Shown: one piece after another, positions 1 to 8,174 of the stretch
How the letters are laid out: each line of letters opens with the position of its first letter
Position numbering within the stretch: position 1 is the stretch's first letter
Source: Oceanospirillaceae bacterium UBA1126
Lineage (GTDB): Bacteria > Pseudomonadota > Gammaproteobacteria > Pseudomonadales > Balneatricaceae
DNA: 30,957 bases
Reading direction: 5' to 3'
Assembly: GCA_002312935.1 (NCBI GenBank)
Contig: DCAT01000082.1
Span: 13,601 to 44,557 of the forward strand
Notes under the pieces: generated by a model
Database searches by the model: none
What the model saw: only the letters and a program-made list of their open reading frames with translations
Told to the model about the DNA's origin: nothing
Translations under genes and position numbers: made by a program

Positions 1-222
1 AACAAAGTCTTTAAAGTCTTTATACAAGTCTCAGGTCCAAAAATCTTCAAAATAGCCAGGAGCATTTTCGTTTTTAGTATGCCTAACCAATCTTGGGCTA
101 GGATTACTTATATCTTCATCGATCCCTTTTCTTAATTTATCTGTCCACTCTTTACTAAACTTACCCTTAATTAGAACCGCGCCATTACGTTTAAAACTAT
201 TCATTTCGTCTTTATGTAACAT
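1..222 (-). pseudogene. Phytanoyl-CoA dioxygenase-like gene, 5' part, interrupted by in-frame TGA
   Basis: The minus-strand frame starting at ATG 222 (alternatives 204 and 255) reads like the N-terminus of PhyH-family Fe(II)/2-oxoglutarate dioxygenases: a RNGAVLIKGKFS strand, then LRKGIDEDISNPSP, then PGYFEDFWT. It meets a TGA at 31-33. The same frame stays open beyond the TGA to the window edge and reads DLYKDFKDFV, which resembles the family's segment just after a conserved Trp. The stop therefore seems to replace a TGG codon. Seen: the stop and the continued homologous-looking frame. Inferred: a nonsense-mutated gene or a sequencing error. The iron-binding residues would lie outside the window, so the substrate cannot be guessed. 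No strong ribosome binding site precedes any of the starts. Confidence 0.5.
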
Positions 223-336
223 TATTCTAGTTCTTAGATAGATTAAGTGGATCATCTAAAGGAGGCTCGACACATTTTTACAAGTTGCAATAATGCCTTG
301 CAGTTAAGCTGGCCAACATAGTAACAGATAAGAGAT

Positions 337-368
337 AAAAAAAAGGCGCCTCTAGGGCGCCTTTTTTT
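337..368. terminator. Bidirectional intrinsic terminator between the PhyH-like gene and deaD
   Basis: A perfect GGCGCC/GGCGCC stem (345-350 and 356-361) with a TCTAG loop is flanked by eight A on the left and seven T on the right. It can therefore end transcripts from either strand. It lies 16 bases past the deaD stop and most likely terminates deaD on the minus strand. Confidence 0.9.
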
Positions 369-383
369 ACTAGCTAGACTGGG

Positions 384-2156
384 TTATGAACGGCGGGCTG
401 GACGACGGCTTGTGCCATTATCGCTACGAGGGTCCTTACGCTGATTTGGACGATCGTTGCCACGCTTAGGCCTAGGCGTTTTGGCGCCAGGGGTGAAGTC
501 GTCAGCAGCGCCTTGGGACTGAATGTTCAAAGGCTGACTGCGCACACGTACTTTTTTAAGTAGTTGGAGCATTTCAGCAGGCATGCCTGCAGGAAGGTCT
601 ACTGTAGAGTGGTCATCAAATAAGCTAATACGACCAATATAAGCACTGCTAAGGTCTGCTTCGTTAGCAATAGCGCCCACAATATCACCAGGCTTAACTT
701 GATGTTCATGGCCCACCTCTATGCGAAAGCGTTCCATTGCAATAGATTCGCCACTGAATTCTTCTTGCTTGCGTTCTTTACGCCGTGGGCGCTCTTCTTC
801 ATTAAAACCAGGTGTGGTGTCACGAGAATCGCGACGCTCAGATTTGGTATTTTCTGGCATTGTAAGCGGGCGATCTTGCTGGGCCATAAAGGCTAGTGCA
901 GCAGCAACTTGCTCTGGTGCAACTTCCCGCTCTTTAATAAAGGTTTCTACTAGATCGCTGTAGATACTCAAGTCAGGCTGCTCAAGGGCAGTGTCGATGC
1001 TGGCCTTAAACTGGTCTATGCGACGTTCTTTCACTTGCTCGCGGCTAGGTAAATCCATTGGAGTGATGGCTTGGCGCGTAGCCTTCTCGATAGAGCGCAA
1101 CATATTACGCTCGCGAGGTGCCACAAACAAGATTGCGTTGCCAGCACGACCGGCACGGCCAGTACGGCCAATACGGTGAACGTAAGCTTCAGTATCGTAT
1201 GGAATATCGTAGTTGATTACATGACTAACGCGAGCCACGTCAATGCCACGAGCAGCAACATCAGTAGCAACAACAATATCGATCTTGCTGCTCTTTAAAT
1301 GTTCAATAGTACGTTCACGCAACTGTTGAGACATGTCGCCATTAATGGGCGATGCACGATGGCCTCTTGCTTCTAGTTTTTCAGCAAGTTCTACAGTTAG
1401 TGTTTTAGTGCGGACAAAAACAATTACGCCATCAAAGTCTTCTGCTTCTAAAATGCGAGTCATTGCGTCTAGTTTACTAGTGCCAACAGCTTTCCAATAG
1501 CGCTGAGTAACGCTGTCTACAGTGGCTGTTTTAGCTTCAATTTTAATTTCTTCTGGATTGTTAAGATAGGTATTGGCAACCTTACGAATCACAGCAGGCA
1601 TAGTGGCAGAGAATAGAGCTACTTGACGCTCTTTTGGAGTGTGGTCCAAAATCCAAGTCACATCGTCGATAAAGCCCATGCGGAGCATTTCGTCAGCTTC
1701 GTCTAAAACAACCGTCTTTAGTTTGTCTAGCTTCAATGTGCCACGGCGCAGGTGATCCATCACTCGGCCAGGAGTACCAACAACAACATGAACACCTCGT
1801 TGTAGCTGACGTAATTGACCGCTCATGCTACTGCCGCCGTAAATAGGCAGCACGTGGAAGCCGCGCATGTCGCTGGCATAGTTTTGAAAAGCTTCAGCAA
1901 CTTGAATAGCCAGCTCACGTGTTGGTGCAAGCACTAATACCTGTGGGGCTTCAATTTTTAAATCGATGTTAGAGAGTGCAGGTAGTGCAAAAGCAGCAGT
2001 TTTACCTGTGCCTGTTTGTGCAGTACCTAGTATGTCTCTGCCTTCCAAAAGATGTGGAATAGCAGCGGCTTGAATAGGGGATGGTTGTTCGTAACCAATG
2101 CGGGTGATCGCATTAAGTACTGGCGTAGAGAGTGCCAAGTCTGCAAAAGTGGTCAT
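384..2156 (-). CDS. deaD: DEAD-box ATP-dependent RNA helicase DeaD/CsdA
   Basis: A 590-residue cytoplasmic RNA helicase that unwinds structured RNA, with roles in ribosome assembly and cold adaptation in its family. Motifs in order: an N-terminal Q motif region (GYEQPSPIQ), Walker A AQTGTGKT, PTRELA, TPGR, DEAD, SAT, then the second RecA domain with RGIDVARV and HRIGRTGRAGR. After residue ~480 comes the DbpA/DeaD RNA-binding fold (MERFRIEVGHEHQVKPGDIV, then IGRISLFDDHSTVDLP), then a basic Arg/Lys-rich tail ending in RRPARRS. Length and domain order fit DeaD rather than RhlE or SrmB. The ATG at 2156 is preceded by TTAGGAT at a suitable distance. The gene is followed by a strong terminator and preceded by a long non-coding stretch. 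Certain as a DEAD-box helicase, and very likely DeaD. Confidence 0.95.
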   Translation of the reverse strand: MTTFADLALSTPVLNAITRIGYEQPSPIQAAAIPHLLEGRDILGTAQTGTGKTAAFALPALSNIDLKIEAPQVLVLAPTRELAIQVAEAFQNYASDMRGFHVLPIYGGSSMSGQLRQLQRGVHVVVGTPGRVMDHLRRGTLKLDKLKTVVLDEADEMLRMGFIDDVTWILDHTPKERQVALFSATMPAVIRKVANTYLNNPEEIKIEAKTATVDSVTQRYWKAVGTSKLDAMTRILEAEDFDGVIVFVRTKTLTVELAEKLEARGHRASPINGDMSQQLRERTIEHLKSSKIDIVVATDVAARGIDVARVSHVINYDIPYDTEAYVHRIGRTGRAGRAGNAILFVAPRERNMLRSIEKATRQAITPMDLPSREQVKERRIDQFKASIDTALEQPDLSIYSDLVETFIKEREVAPEQVAAALAFMAQQDRPLTMPENTKSERRDSRDTTPGFNEEERPRRKERKQEEFSGESIAMERFRIEVGHEHQVKPGDIVGAIANEADLSSAYIGRISLFDDHSTVDLPAGMPAEMLQLLKKVRVRSQPLNIQSQGAADDFTPGAKTPRPKRGNDRPNQRKDPRSDNGTSRRPARRS

Positions 2157-2648
2157 CGTTTTATCCTAAAATAAGTGATCTGATGACTTGGTGGATATCA
2201 ATATCCACAAAGTCCGCGCGTAAACAAAGCCACTCTCCCAGATGTAACAAAAAAACCGAGATGAAATAGGAGTAGTGAACGAGACTGTTATATGTAGCAG
2301 TATAATGAAATGAGATAAAACCTATCCAATGGATGCGAAAAACACAGGTATTAGCAAGCTGTTGCCTAGTTTTTCAACGACAATTGATGAGGTTTTAGCC
2401 CTTTCATCTTAGTGAAGGCTCATGTAAGGGCCTCGTGCCCTTTGTTCGGTATACATTGGCCTCAACTTAATCTTATTAAGGTACGCCAGTGCCCGGCACC
2501 TGCTGGTGCCTTACCGTGCCACTTTCTTTTGAAGGATGGCCGAGATAACGCGGATGCAAGTGATATTACGCGGCGTAGTATACATCGCTTACATCCTATA
2601 TGCTATTAAAAATAAAGCATTTATAGAGGAAAAAGGTATTTGATCTGT
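2157..2648. other. 492-base non-coding stretch upstream of deaD, probable long leader
   Basis: I see no convincing gene in this gap between the divergently spaced ends of deaD (start) and the peroxiredoxin (stop). It contains a GGCACC-TGCT-GGTGCC hairpin at 2495-2510 and several shorter GC stems, all upstream of deaD on its own strand. Known from E. coli: the deaD/csdA mRNA has a long structured 5' leader involved in its regulation. Inference: part of this stretch is the deaD leader. I could not place the promoter with confidence. Confidence 0.4.
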
Positions 2649-3176
2649 CTAGCTTTTTATAGCCGCAAGTACAGATTCGGCAGAGCTGACTGAAAATGGA
2701 TCAGTACCATTGTTATCTTTACGCCCAGGTTCTTCTAACCAATGCTCAACCACGCCATTATTAACTACCATGGCATAGCGCCAAGAGCGCTGACCAAAAC
2801 CAACGTTGTGCTTGTCTACCAGCATGCCCATCTGGCGAGTAAATTCACCGTTACCATCGGGAATGAATTTTATATTTTTAATGCCCTGGTCTAGCATCCA
2901 TTTGCGCATCACAAAGGTATCATTTACAGACAGTACATAGACTTCATCCACGCCCAGTTGTTTTAACTCGTCGTAAGCTGCTTCAAAACCAGGCACTTGA
3001 AAAGTGCTACAGGTGGGTGTAAATGCACCCGGCAGGGAAAACACCACAACTTTTTTGTTACTGAAAATGTCATCGCTGGTGATGTCTTGCCAACGAAACG
3101 GGTTATCGCCACCAATACTGGCGTCGCGTACTCGGTACTTAAAAGTGATTTGGGGTACTGTAACTCCATGGCTCAT
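2649..3176 (-). CDS. Peroxiredoxin, Prx5-like, single cysteine
   Basis: A 175-residue thiol peroxidase that reduces H2O2 or organic hydroperoxides. The peroxidatic loop PGAFTPTCS puts the active-site Cys at residue 56. The downstream YVLSVNDTFVM and the late FGQRSWRYAMVV with the conserved Arg fit the Prx5/AhpE-related group. Only one Cys is present in the whole protein, and the glutaredoxin domain fused to it in some gammaproteobacteria is missing, so it must be resolved by an external thiol. The ATG at 3176 has AAGGAAT nine bases upstream. It is divergent from oxyR across a 139-base intergenic region, which suggests it is an OxyR target. Confidence 0.93.
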   Translation of the reverse strand: MSHGVTVPQITFKYRVRDASIGGDNPFRWQDITSDDIFSNKKVVVFSLPGAFTPTCSTFQVPGFEAAYDELKQLGVDEVYVLSVNDTFVMRKWMLDQGIKNIKFIPDGNGEFTRQMGMLVDKHNVGFGQRSWRYAMVVNNGVVEHWLEEPGRKDNNGTDPFSVSSAESVLAAIKS

Positions 3177-3259
3177 GTGCTTTATTCCTTTTGTTTAGTA
3201 ATCTGTATTTAGTAGAGCGTGCTGCGCAATTGCAGTCGACACAAACAGTGTGCAGCATC

Positions 3260-3277
3260 TACAAATATTTGTATAAT
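3260..3277 (+). promoter_or_regulatory. Palindrome overlapping a TATAAT -10 upstream of oxyR
   Basis: A perfect 14-base palindrome (TACAAATATTTGTA, 3260-3273) overlaps a consensus -10 TATAAT (3272-3277) pointing toward oxyR, 38 bases before its ATG. The -35 position (TGTGCA, 17 bases upstream) is poor. Seen: the palindrome and -10. Inferred: an operator that could autoregulate oxyR and affect the divergent peroxiredoxin promoter. It does not obviously match the E. coli OxyR ATAG/CTAT pattern. Confidence 0.45.
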
Positions 3278-3315
3278 CGTTATTATTATATTTTTTAATA
3301 GGTATTTCCGATCAT

Positions 3316-4242
3316 ATGTTAAGTCTTAAAGACCTCAGTTACCTTACTGCATTAGATGAATTACGCCATTTCGGCAAAGCTGCAGCCGCCTGTTATGTAA
3401 GCCAGCCCACGTTGAGTGGTCAGCTTAAAAAACTAGAACATCAGCTTGGAGTAAAGCTAATAGAGCGAGGTTCGAAAAAAGTTATTTTTACCCACGTAGG
3501 CATGGAGATTGTCAAAAAAGCAAGAGCCATAGTTCTGCAAGCCCGTGAGATGGAAGAGTTAGCAAGAGCCTCAAAAACACCACTGGCGGGGCATTTAAAG
3601 TTAGCTATTATCCCATCCCTTGCGCCCTATTTGATGGCAAAAACAGGGGCTGCTGTCAACCTACTACTGCCTAAACTAAATATTGAATTACATGAGCTAG
3701 AAACTCATGAGTTGTTACGCCAATTGAGAAGTGGAGACATTGATGCTGGCATTTTGGTGTTGCCACAACCGCAGCCAGGATTACGTAGTTTGAGCCTTTG
3801 GCAAGAACAGCTTTGGTTAGGTGTGGGTCATCATCATAAATGGGCACAAAAAATGCAGATCACCCAGACAGAGTTAGTGGGGGCAGACTTAATGTTATTA
3901 AAACAGGGGCACTGCTTGGCTGATCAAGCCCAGCAACTGTGCCAAATAAAAAGCCAATCACAAGCCTTCAGAGGAGCGAGTTTAGAAACCCTAAGATATA
4001 TGGTGTCAGCCGGTAACGGTGCTACCTTGGTACCGCAACTCAGTATGGAGGCCTGGCTCAGTCATGGGGATGGCACAATTATCTATATTCCTATTATAGA
4101 GCCTAAACAAGCTCGAGAAATAGGCTTTTTAGCCCGTTCTGGTAGCGCGTATTGGCCCTGTGTAGACGCCCTGCATAAAGCTATGGCTTCGGTATTGCCA
4201 GACGTTCCACAAGGCACTCAAAATGTGCCTCTAGTGCTTTAA
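3316..4242 (+). CDS. oxyR: Hydrogen-peroxide-responsive LysR-type activator OxyR
   Basis: A 308-residue LysR regulator. The N-terminal winged helix-turn-helix spans residues ~1-60 (FGKAAAACYVSQPTLSGQLK is the recognition region), and the substrate-binding-like regulatory domain follows from ~90. The diagnostic OxyR redox switch is present: KQGHCLADQAQQLC puts the two cysteines at residues 200 and 209, matching Cys199/Cys208 of E. coli OxyR, followed by the conserved FRGASLETLRYMVSAGNG segment. Oxidation to a disulfide should convert it to the activating form. It is divergent from a peroxiredoxin, as is common. The ATG at 3316 was chosen because the protein aligns from MLSLKDLSYL. The gene converges on arsJ across a shared hairpin. 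Confidence 0.95.
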   Translation: MLSLKDLSYLTALDELRHFGKAAAACYVSQPTLSGQLKKLEHQLGVKLIERGSKKVIFTHVGMEIVKKARAIVLQAREMEELARASKTPLAGHLKLAIIPSLAPYLMAKTGAAVNLLLPKLNIELHELETHELLRQLRSGDIDAGILVLPQPQPGLRSLSLWQEQLWLGVGHHHKWAQKMQITQTELVGADLMLLKQGHCLADQAQQLCQIKSQSQAFRGASLETLRYMVSAGNGATLVPQLSMEAWLSHGDGTIIYIPIIEPKQAREIGFLARSGSAYWPCVDALHKAMASVLPDVPQGTQNVPLVL

Positions 4243-4243
4243 C

Positions 4244-4267
4244 AACTGCACTTTAGAAGTGCAGTTT
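4244..4267. terminator. Bidirectional hairpin between oxyR and arsJ
   Basis: A 10-bp perfect stem, AACTGCACTT/AAGTGCAGTT with a TAG loop, starts two bases after the oxyR stop and is followed by TTTAAAA. It sits between two convergent genes. The T-run is short on both strands, so its efficiency is uncertain. Confidence 0.65.
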
Positions 4268-4278
4268 AAAACACATTG

Positions 4279-5505
4279 TCAATCAGGCGCTTGAGTTAGC
4301 CCATGGCTAATATAGGCTGCAGCTAATACCAGTGCAGAGGAAAACAACAGGCAAGCGATAAACCCAAATTGTAAAAATACCCAACCAGACAAAAGTGTGC
4401 CTAAAAGGCGGCCTGCAGCGTTAGCCATATAATAAAACCCCACATCCATGGCCACGCTATCCGTTTTAGAAAGGGCAACTATTAGGTAGCTATGAAGGGA
4501 TGAATTGACTGCAAATACAAAGCCAAAAATACCCAATCCAACCACTAAAACAGTGCTGCTATGCAGCTGTGAATGAAGCCCATAAGCCATAATTAAGGGA
4601 ATTAACGCTAGTCCAATTTGCCACTTAAAGGTTGTGTTATGAGCAAACTTAAACTCTGTTGATGGGCTTTCATTATGCGCTTGTGGGGTTAATAAAGGCG
4701 CCACTACTTGTACTAAGCCATAGACAATAATCCACACTGCTAAAAACGTACTCACTTGCCAAGAGGTCCAGCTTAACTGTTGCGCAAGGTAAACAGGAAG
4801 AGCCACCACAAACCAAACATCACGAGCGGCAAATAAAAATAAGCGCGCACCACTGAGTTGGTTAATAGTAGAACTTTTAGACAGCAGCTGAGCTATTTTG
4901 GGTTTATTTTTGCTACGCCCTAAATCAGCTTTCAGGAGCAGCAAGCTAAGCAACCAAATACTGCCAAGGCCTATTAGCATTATGAGTATGCTGGTGGTAA
5001 ATCCGACCCCCGTCAATAATGCGCCACCTAGGAAAAATCCTAAGCCTTTTAACGTGTTTTTTGAGCCTGTAAGTAATGCCACCCAGCGGTATAGGCTTGA
5101 GCTTTGACCTGCGGGAGCTAACAACTTAATAGCACTTTTGGCGCTCAATTTATTAAGGTCTTTGGCGACCCCAGAAATTGCTTGTGCAGCCATCACCCAT
5201 GCAATTGTGAGCAGCTGTGGGTTAACTAATAGCATAGACAAGGCGACGAGCTGCAAGCCTAGGCCAATATTCATGGTGCGGTTAAGGCCCACGCGCGCGC
5301 CAAAAAACCCGCCAAGCAAGTTAGTCACCACACCAAATAGTTCATAAAATATGAACATTACAGCGATCTGTAAGGCGTTGTAGCCCAAGCTATAAAAGTG
5401 CAGCACCACCAGCATACGCAATGCGCCATCAGTTAGGGTAAAGGCCCAATAATTGCCAGTGACTAAAGCATATTGGCGCAAACTAGGCGCAATTAAGGTA
5501 GCCAT
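4279..5505 (-). CDS. arsJ: Organoarsenical efflux permease ArsJ (MFS)
   Basis: A 408-residue inner-membrane MFS permease with about twelve hydrophobic segments. Its start (LRQYALVTGNYWAFTLTDGA) and the region VAKDLNKLSAKSAIKLL are typical of ArsJ. The family exports 1-arseno-3-phosphoglycerate, the unstable product made by the adjacent GAPDH from arsenate and glyceraldehyde 3-phosphate, giving arsenate resistance. The context confirms this: the GAPDH gene is immediately upstream, and its TAA shares a base with the arsJ ATG (TAATG), so translation is coupled. No arsR, arsC, arsB or acr3 gene is seen next to the pair in this window, unlike many arsJ operons. Confidence 0.92.
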   Translation of the reverse strand: MATLIAPSLRQYALVTGNYWAFTLTDGALRMLVVLHFYSLGYNALQIAVMFIFYELFGVVTNLLGGFFGARVGLNRTMNIGLGLQLVALSMLLVNPQLLTIAWVMAAQAISGVAKDLNKLSAKSAIKLLAPAGQSSSLYRWVALLTGSKNTLKGLGFFLGGALLTGVGFTTSILIMLIGLGSIWLLSLLLLKADLGRSKNKPKIAQLLSKSSTINQLSGARLFLFAARDVWFVVALPVYLAQQLSWTSWQVSTFLAVWIIVYGLVQVVAPLLTPQAHNESPSTEFKFAHNTTFKWQIGLALIPLIMAYGLHSQLHSSTVLVVGLGIFGFVFAVNSSLHSYLIVALSKTDSVAMDVGFYYMANAAGRLLGTLLSGWVFLQFGFIACLLFSSALVLAAAYISHGLTQAPD

Positions 5506-6515
5506 TAGTGATCATTAGCGCATATGTACTTGGCCAGTTCAGCAGCACGGTTTACATAGCCCCACTCATTGTCATACCACAAATAAAGTTTTACCTGCGT
5601 GTCATTGATCACCATGGTAGATAGTGCGTCAACAATACATGAGCGTGGGTCTGTCCGATAATCTATAGACACTAAGGGCCGGTGCTCAAAACCAAGAATG
5701 CCTTTTAATGAGTCAGACTGAGCAGCATCGTGCATTAACTTATTGATTTCTTCTACAGAAGTTCCCCGTTGCATTTCAAACACACAGTCTGTGAGTGATG
5801 CATTAGCTAAAGGAACGCGCACAGCATGACCGTTAAGCTTGCCTGCTAAGTCTGGAAAAATATGCGTAATTGCTGTCGCAGAGCCGGTAGTAGTAGGGAT
5901 TAAGCTCATGCCACAGGCTCGAGAGCGGCGTAGATCTTTATGATGGGCATCTAATATGGATTGTGTGTTGGTGACATTGTGAATGGTCGTCATGGACCCA
6001 TGACGAATGCCAATGGCCTCGTGCAGTACCTTTACTACGGGGGCTAAACAGTTGGTAGTGCATGATGCAGCAGTCACTAGCTGATGGAGTTTTGCATCGT
6101 ATAGGTGGTGATTTACACCCATTACTAGGTCTAGCACCCCAAGCTGTTTTACAGGTGCAGTCACCAATACCCGTTTGACACCTTGTACTAGATAAGCGTG
6201 CAGTAATGCCTTCGTTTTAATCTGGCCACTGGCTTCGATAACAAGGTGGCAATGACTCCAGTTGGTAGATGAAGTGCAGCTGTTTTGGGTATATGTCATC
6301 TCTTTGCCATCGATAGAGATGGTACTGCCATGGCTTTTTATATCAGCTGCCCATATACCGTGCACTGAATCAAATTTAAGCAAATGCGCAGTGCCTTCTG
6401 CATCGCCTGCAGGGTCATTAAGCTGAATGAACTCAAATTCTGGCCAATGCCATGCGGCACGCAAAATAAGTCGGCCAATACGGCCACAGCCGTTAATTCC
6501 TACTTTAATAGTCAT
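5505..6515 (-). CDS. ArsJ-associated glyceraldehyde-3-phosphate dehydrogenase
   Basis: A type I GAPDH of 336 residues from the ATG at 6515 (an in-frame TTG lies at 6530). It has the NAD-binding start KVGINGCGRIGRL, the catalytic SCTTNC with the nucleophilic Cys at residue 152, the substrate-site His (SMTTIHNVTNTQ), and the C-terminal WYDNEWGYVNRAAEL. Fusion to the reading frame of arsJ by a one-base overlap marks it as the detoxification GAPDH, not the glycolytic one. It is inferred to use arsenate in place of phosphate and make 1-arseno-3-phosphoglycerate for export. The ATG lacks a clear Shine-Dalgarno sequence. It was chosen over TTG because family members begin at TIKVGING. Confidence 0.92.
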   Translation of the reverse strand: MTIKVGINGCGRIGRLILRAAWHWPEFEFIQLNDPAGDAEGTAHLLKFDSVHGIWAADIKSHGSTISIDGKEMTYTQNSCTSSTNWSHCHLVIEASGQIKTKALLHAYLVQGVKRVLVTAPVKQLGVLDLVMGVNHHLYDAKLHQLVTAASCTTNCLAPVVKVLHEAIGIRHGSMTTIHNVTNTQSILDAHHKDLRRSRACGMSLIPTTTGSATAITHIFPDLAGKLNGHAVRVPLANASLTDCVFEMQRGTSVEEINKLMHDAAQSDSLKGILGFEHRPLVSIDYRTDPRSCIVDALSTMVINDTQVKLYLWYDNEWGYVNRAAELAKYICANDH

Positions 6516-6593
6516 AATAAAGCGTTGCAAAGAAACTGGATAAAGGTATTGTACCTGCTTGTGAACAAATAGAGTGAAGTGCAGGTGGCACAG

Positions 6594-6803
6594 ATGATAA
6601 AAGCTGGATTATACCGACATTATAAAGGCGCCCAGTATCAGGTGATTGATACTGTACGCCATTCAGAAACTGAAGAAGAGCTAGTGCTTTACCGAGCACT
6701 TTATGGTGAAAAAGGCCTATGGGTAAGGCCTTTGATTATGTTTACAGAAACGGTATGGGTTGATGGTAAGGAAGAACCTCGGTTTGCCTATGAGTCAGAT
6801 TAA
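6594..6803 (+). CDS. DUF1653 family small protein
   Basis: A 69-residue cytoplasmic protein starting MIKAGLYRHYKGAQYQV, with RHSETEEELVLYRALYGEKG and WVRPLIMFTETV, the near-complete signature of DUF1653. The function of the family is unknown. The ATG at 6594 was chosen over an upstream GTG at 6579 because the family begins here and AGGTGG lies six bases upstream. It is divergent from the GAPDH-arsJ operon and convergent with the next gene. Confidence 0.88.
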   Translation: MIKAGLYRHYKGAQYQVIDTVRHSETEEELVLYRALYGEKGLWVRPLIMFTETVWVDGKEEPRFAYESD

Positions 6804-6826
6804 CCAAAAGCTGTTTTAAAAACGAG

Positions 6827-7507
6827 TTACCAGGCAATAGCCGCGCCGTTATAGTTAATAAAACGACCGCTGTCTGCAGGCCTAATGTGCTCTAAAACCT
6901 GTCGTATACCACTAACGCTGGTTTGAGTATCAATTGAGCCATTAGGGCCTCCCATGTCGGTACGAACCCAGCCTGGGTGCAGGGCAATCACCTTGATGCC
7001 TTGGGCTTGCATATCGATAGACAGGCTTTTTACCACCTGATTCACAGCCGTTTTAGACGAACGATAAAGGTAAAGAGAACCTCCGTCATTTTCATCAATA
7101 CTACCCATCCTTGAGCTGATAACCGCAAAGGTACCTTGTTTGGTGGTGAGGTTGTTGTGCAGTGCTTGCGCCAGCATCAGTGGCGCCACACTATTCACAT
7201 TTAATACGTCTAACCACTGCTGGCGAGAGACTTTTCCCAGCGATTGGTCCCTTGGCCCAAATAAGCCTGCGTTGTTAATGATTAAATCTAAATTGACACC
7301 ACTTAACTGTTCTTGCAGTACCCAAATACTGGCGTCCTCAGCCACATCTAACGGCAGTATTGTAAGCTGGTCACAAGCTAATGAGGCAAGTGCTGTGCCT
7401 GGTTGCTCGCGATATGTAGCATAGACGTGCCAGCCGTTAGCCAAATATTGTTGTGTAAATTCTAAACCAATACCACGGTTTGCTCCGGTAACTAATAGCT
7501 GTTTCAT
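6827..7507 (-). CDS. Short-chain dehydrogenase/reductase, C-signal (CsgA)-like
   Basis: A 226-residue NAD(P)-dependent oxidoreductase of the classical SDR fold. The nucleotide-binding TGANRGIG lies at residues 7-14, NNAG at the end of the fourth strand, a Ser in VISSRMGS, and the catalytic YRSSK (YxxxK) further on, followed by HPGWVRTDMGG. That C-terminal motif is common in the CsgA/sniffer-like group. The substrate cannot be predicted. It appears monocistronic, its 3' end facing the DUF1653 gene. Confidence 0.9.
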   Translation of the reverse strand: MKQLLVTGANRGIGLEFTQQYLANGWHVYATYREQPGTALASLACDQLTILPLDVAEDASIWVLQEQLSGVNLDLIINNAGLFGPRDQSLGKVSRQQWLDVLNVNSVAPLMLAQALHNNLTTKQGTFAVISSRMGSIDENDGGSLYLYRSSKTAVNQVVKSLSIDMQAQGIKVIALHPGWVRTDMGGPNGSIDTQTSVSGIRQVLEHIRPADSGRFINYNGAAIAW

Positions 7508-7693
7508 GTTTGGGTGCTCATGGGTTCAAAATTTGATTTAATCTTAGAGCAACAGCCATATTTCAGCAAACAATCCCAACGTTATTAGACCCAAGTCAGG
7601 GGTACTTTACGTCTATTTACAAAGAAAGCGCGTTGTATTGAGTTAGGTTGTTGTACTATGGGACCCATATCCTAAAAAGCACCCAAGTTTTAT

Positions 7694-8029
7694 ATGGCTC
7701 GATTTCTCATAACGTCACTGGCTCTTTGTTTGTTGTTTTTATCAGCAGGAAAAAGTTATGCCAGCGCCGAATTACCCTTAGTTAATGGTAATCATGACGT
7801 TATGAGCACGCACACGTCTAATGAGGCAATGGCACAAGGCTGCGATGATATAGGTAGTGGTGGTGCTGACTTATTTAGTCATTTTCATTGTCACTTAAAT
7901 ATGACGTCTTTAATCACTAACTATTCCTCTATTGGCCTGATGGACTTGCCGTCGCCCAATTACACATACCAATTTAGTAGTAATGTGTATGTACAGGCGT
8001 TATCTACCAAACCCCCCCTATTTGCTTAG
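7694..8029 (+). CDS. Small secreted protein of unknown function, possibly metal-related
   Basis: A 111-residue protein with a clear N-terminal signal peptide (MARFLITSLALCLLFLSAG, cleavage likely near YASA). The mature part is small and polar, with one Cys in GCDDIG and a His/Cys cluster HFHCH near residue 77. It ends in a hydrophobic stretch closing with STKPPLFA. Short signal-peptide proteins ending this way are often found in copper or zinc resistance clusters, and this one leads the cytochrome/CopA block. I do not recognise the family with certainty. Metal binding by HFHCH is inference. No strong ribosome binding site precedes the ATG. Confidence 0.65.
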   Translation: MARFLITSLALCLLFLSAGKSYASAELPLVNGNHDVMSTHTSNEAMAQGCDDIGSGGADLFSHFHCHLNMTSLITNYSSIGLMDLPSPNYTYQFSSNVYVQALSTKPPLFA

Positions 8030-8174
8030 TTATCCTCTGCCGTTGCTATAGATATTGCGCCACTGTGTGGACGCTATATAACCCAAATTTAGAGCTGAGT
8101 ATCGTGTTCCCACACTCGTTTTCTCTTATCCTTTAGCAATATCGATTCCCAGTATTATTTTGGATCGTTTAGCG

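Noticed and set aside
31..33. Selenocysteine recoding at the TGA in the PhyH-like frame
   Set aside because: The position matches a Trp, not a Cys/Sec, in the family. Mutation or sequence error is simpler.
2412..2609. A 65-codon plus-strand frame in the gap upstream of deaD
   Set aside because: No ribosome site, no recognisable domain, Pro/Cys/His-rich composition unlike a real protein, and it overlaps GC stems better explained as leader structure.
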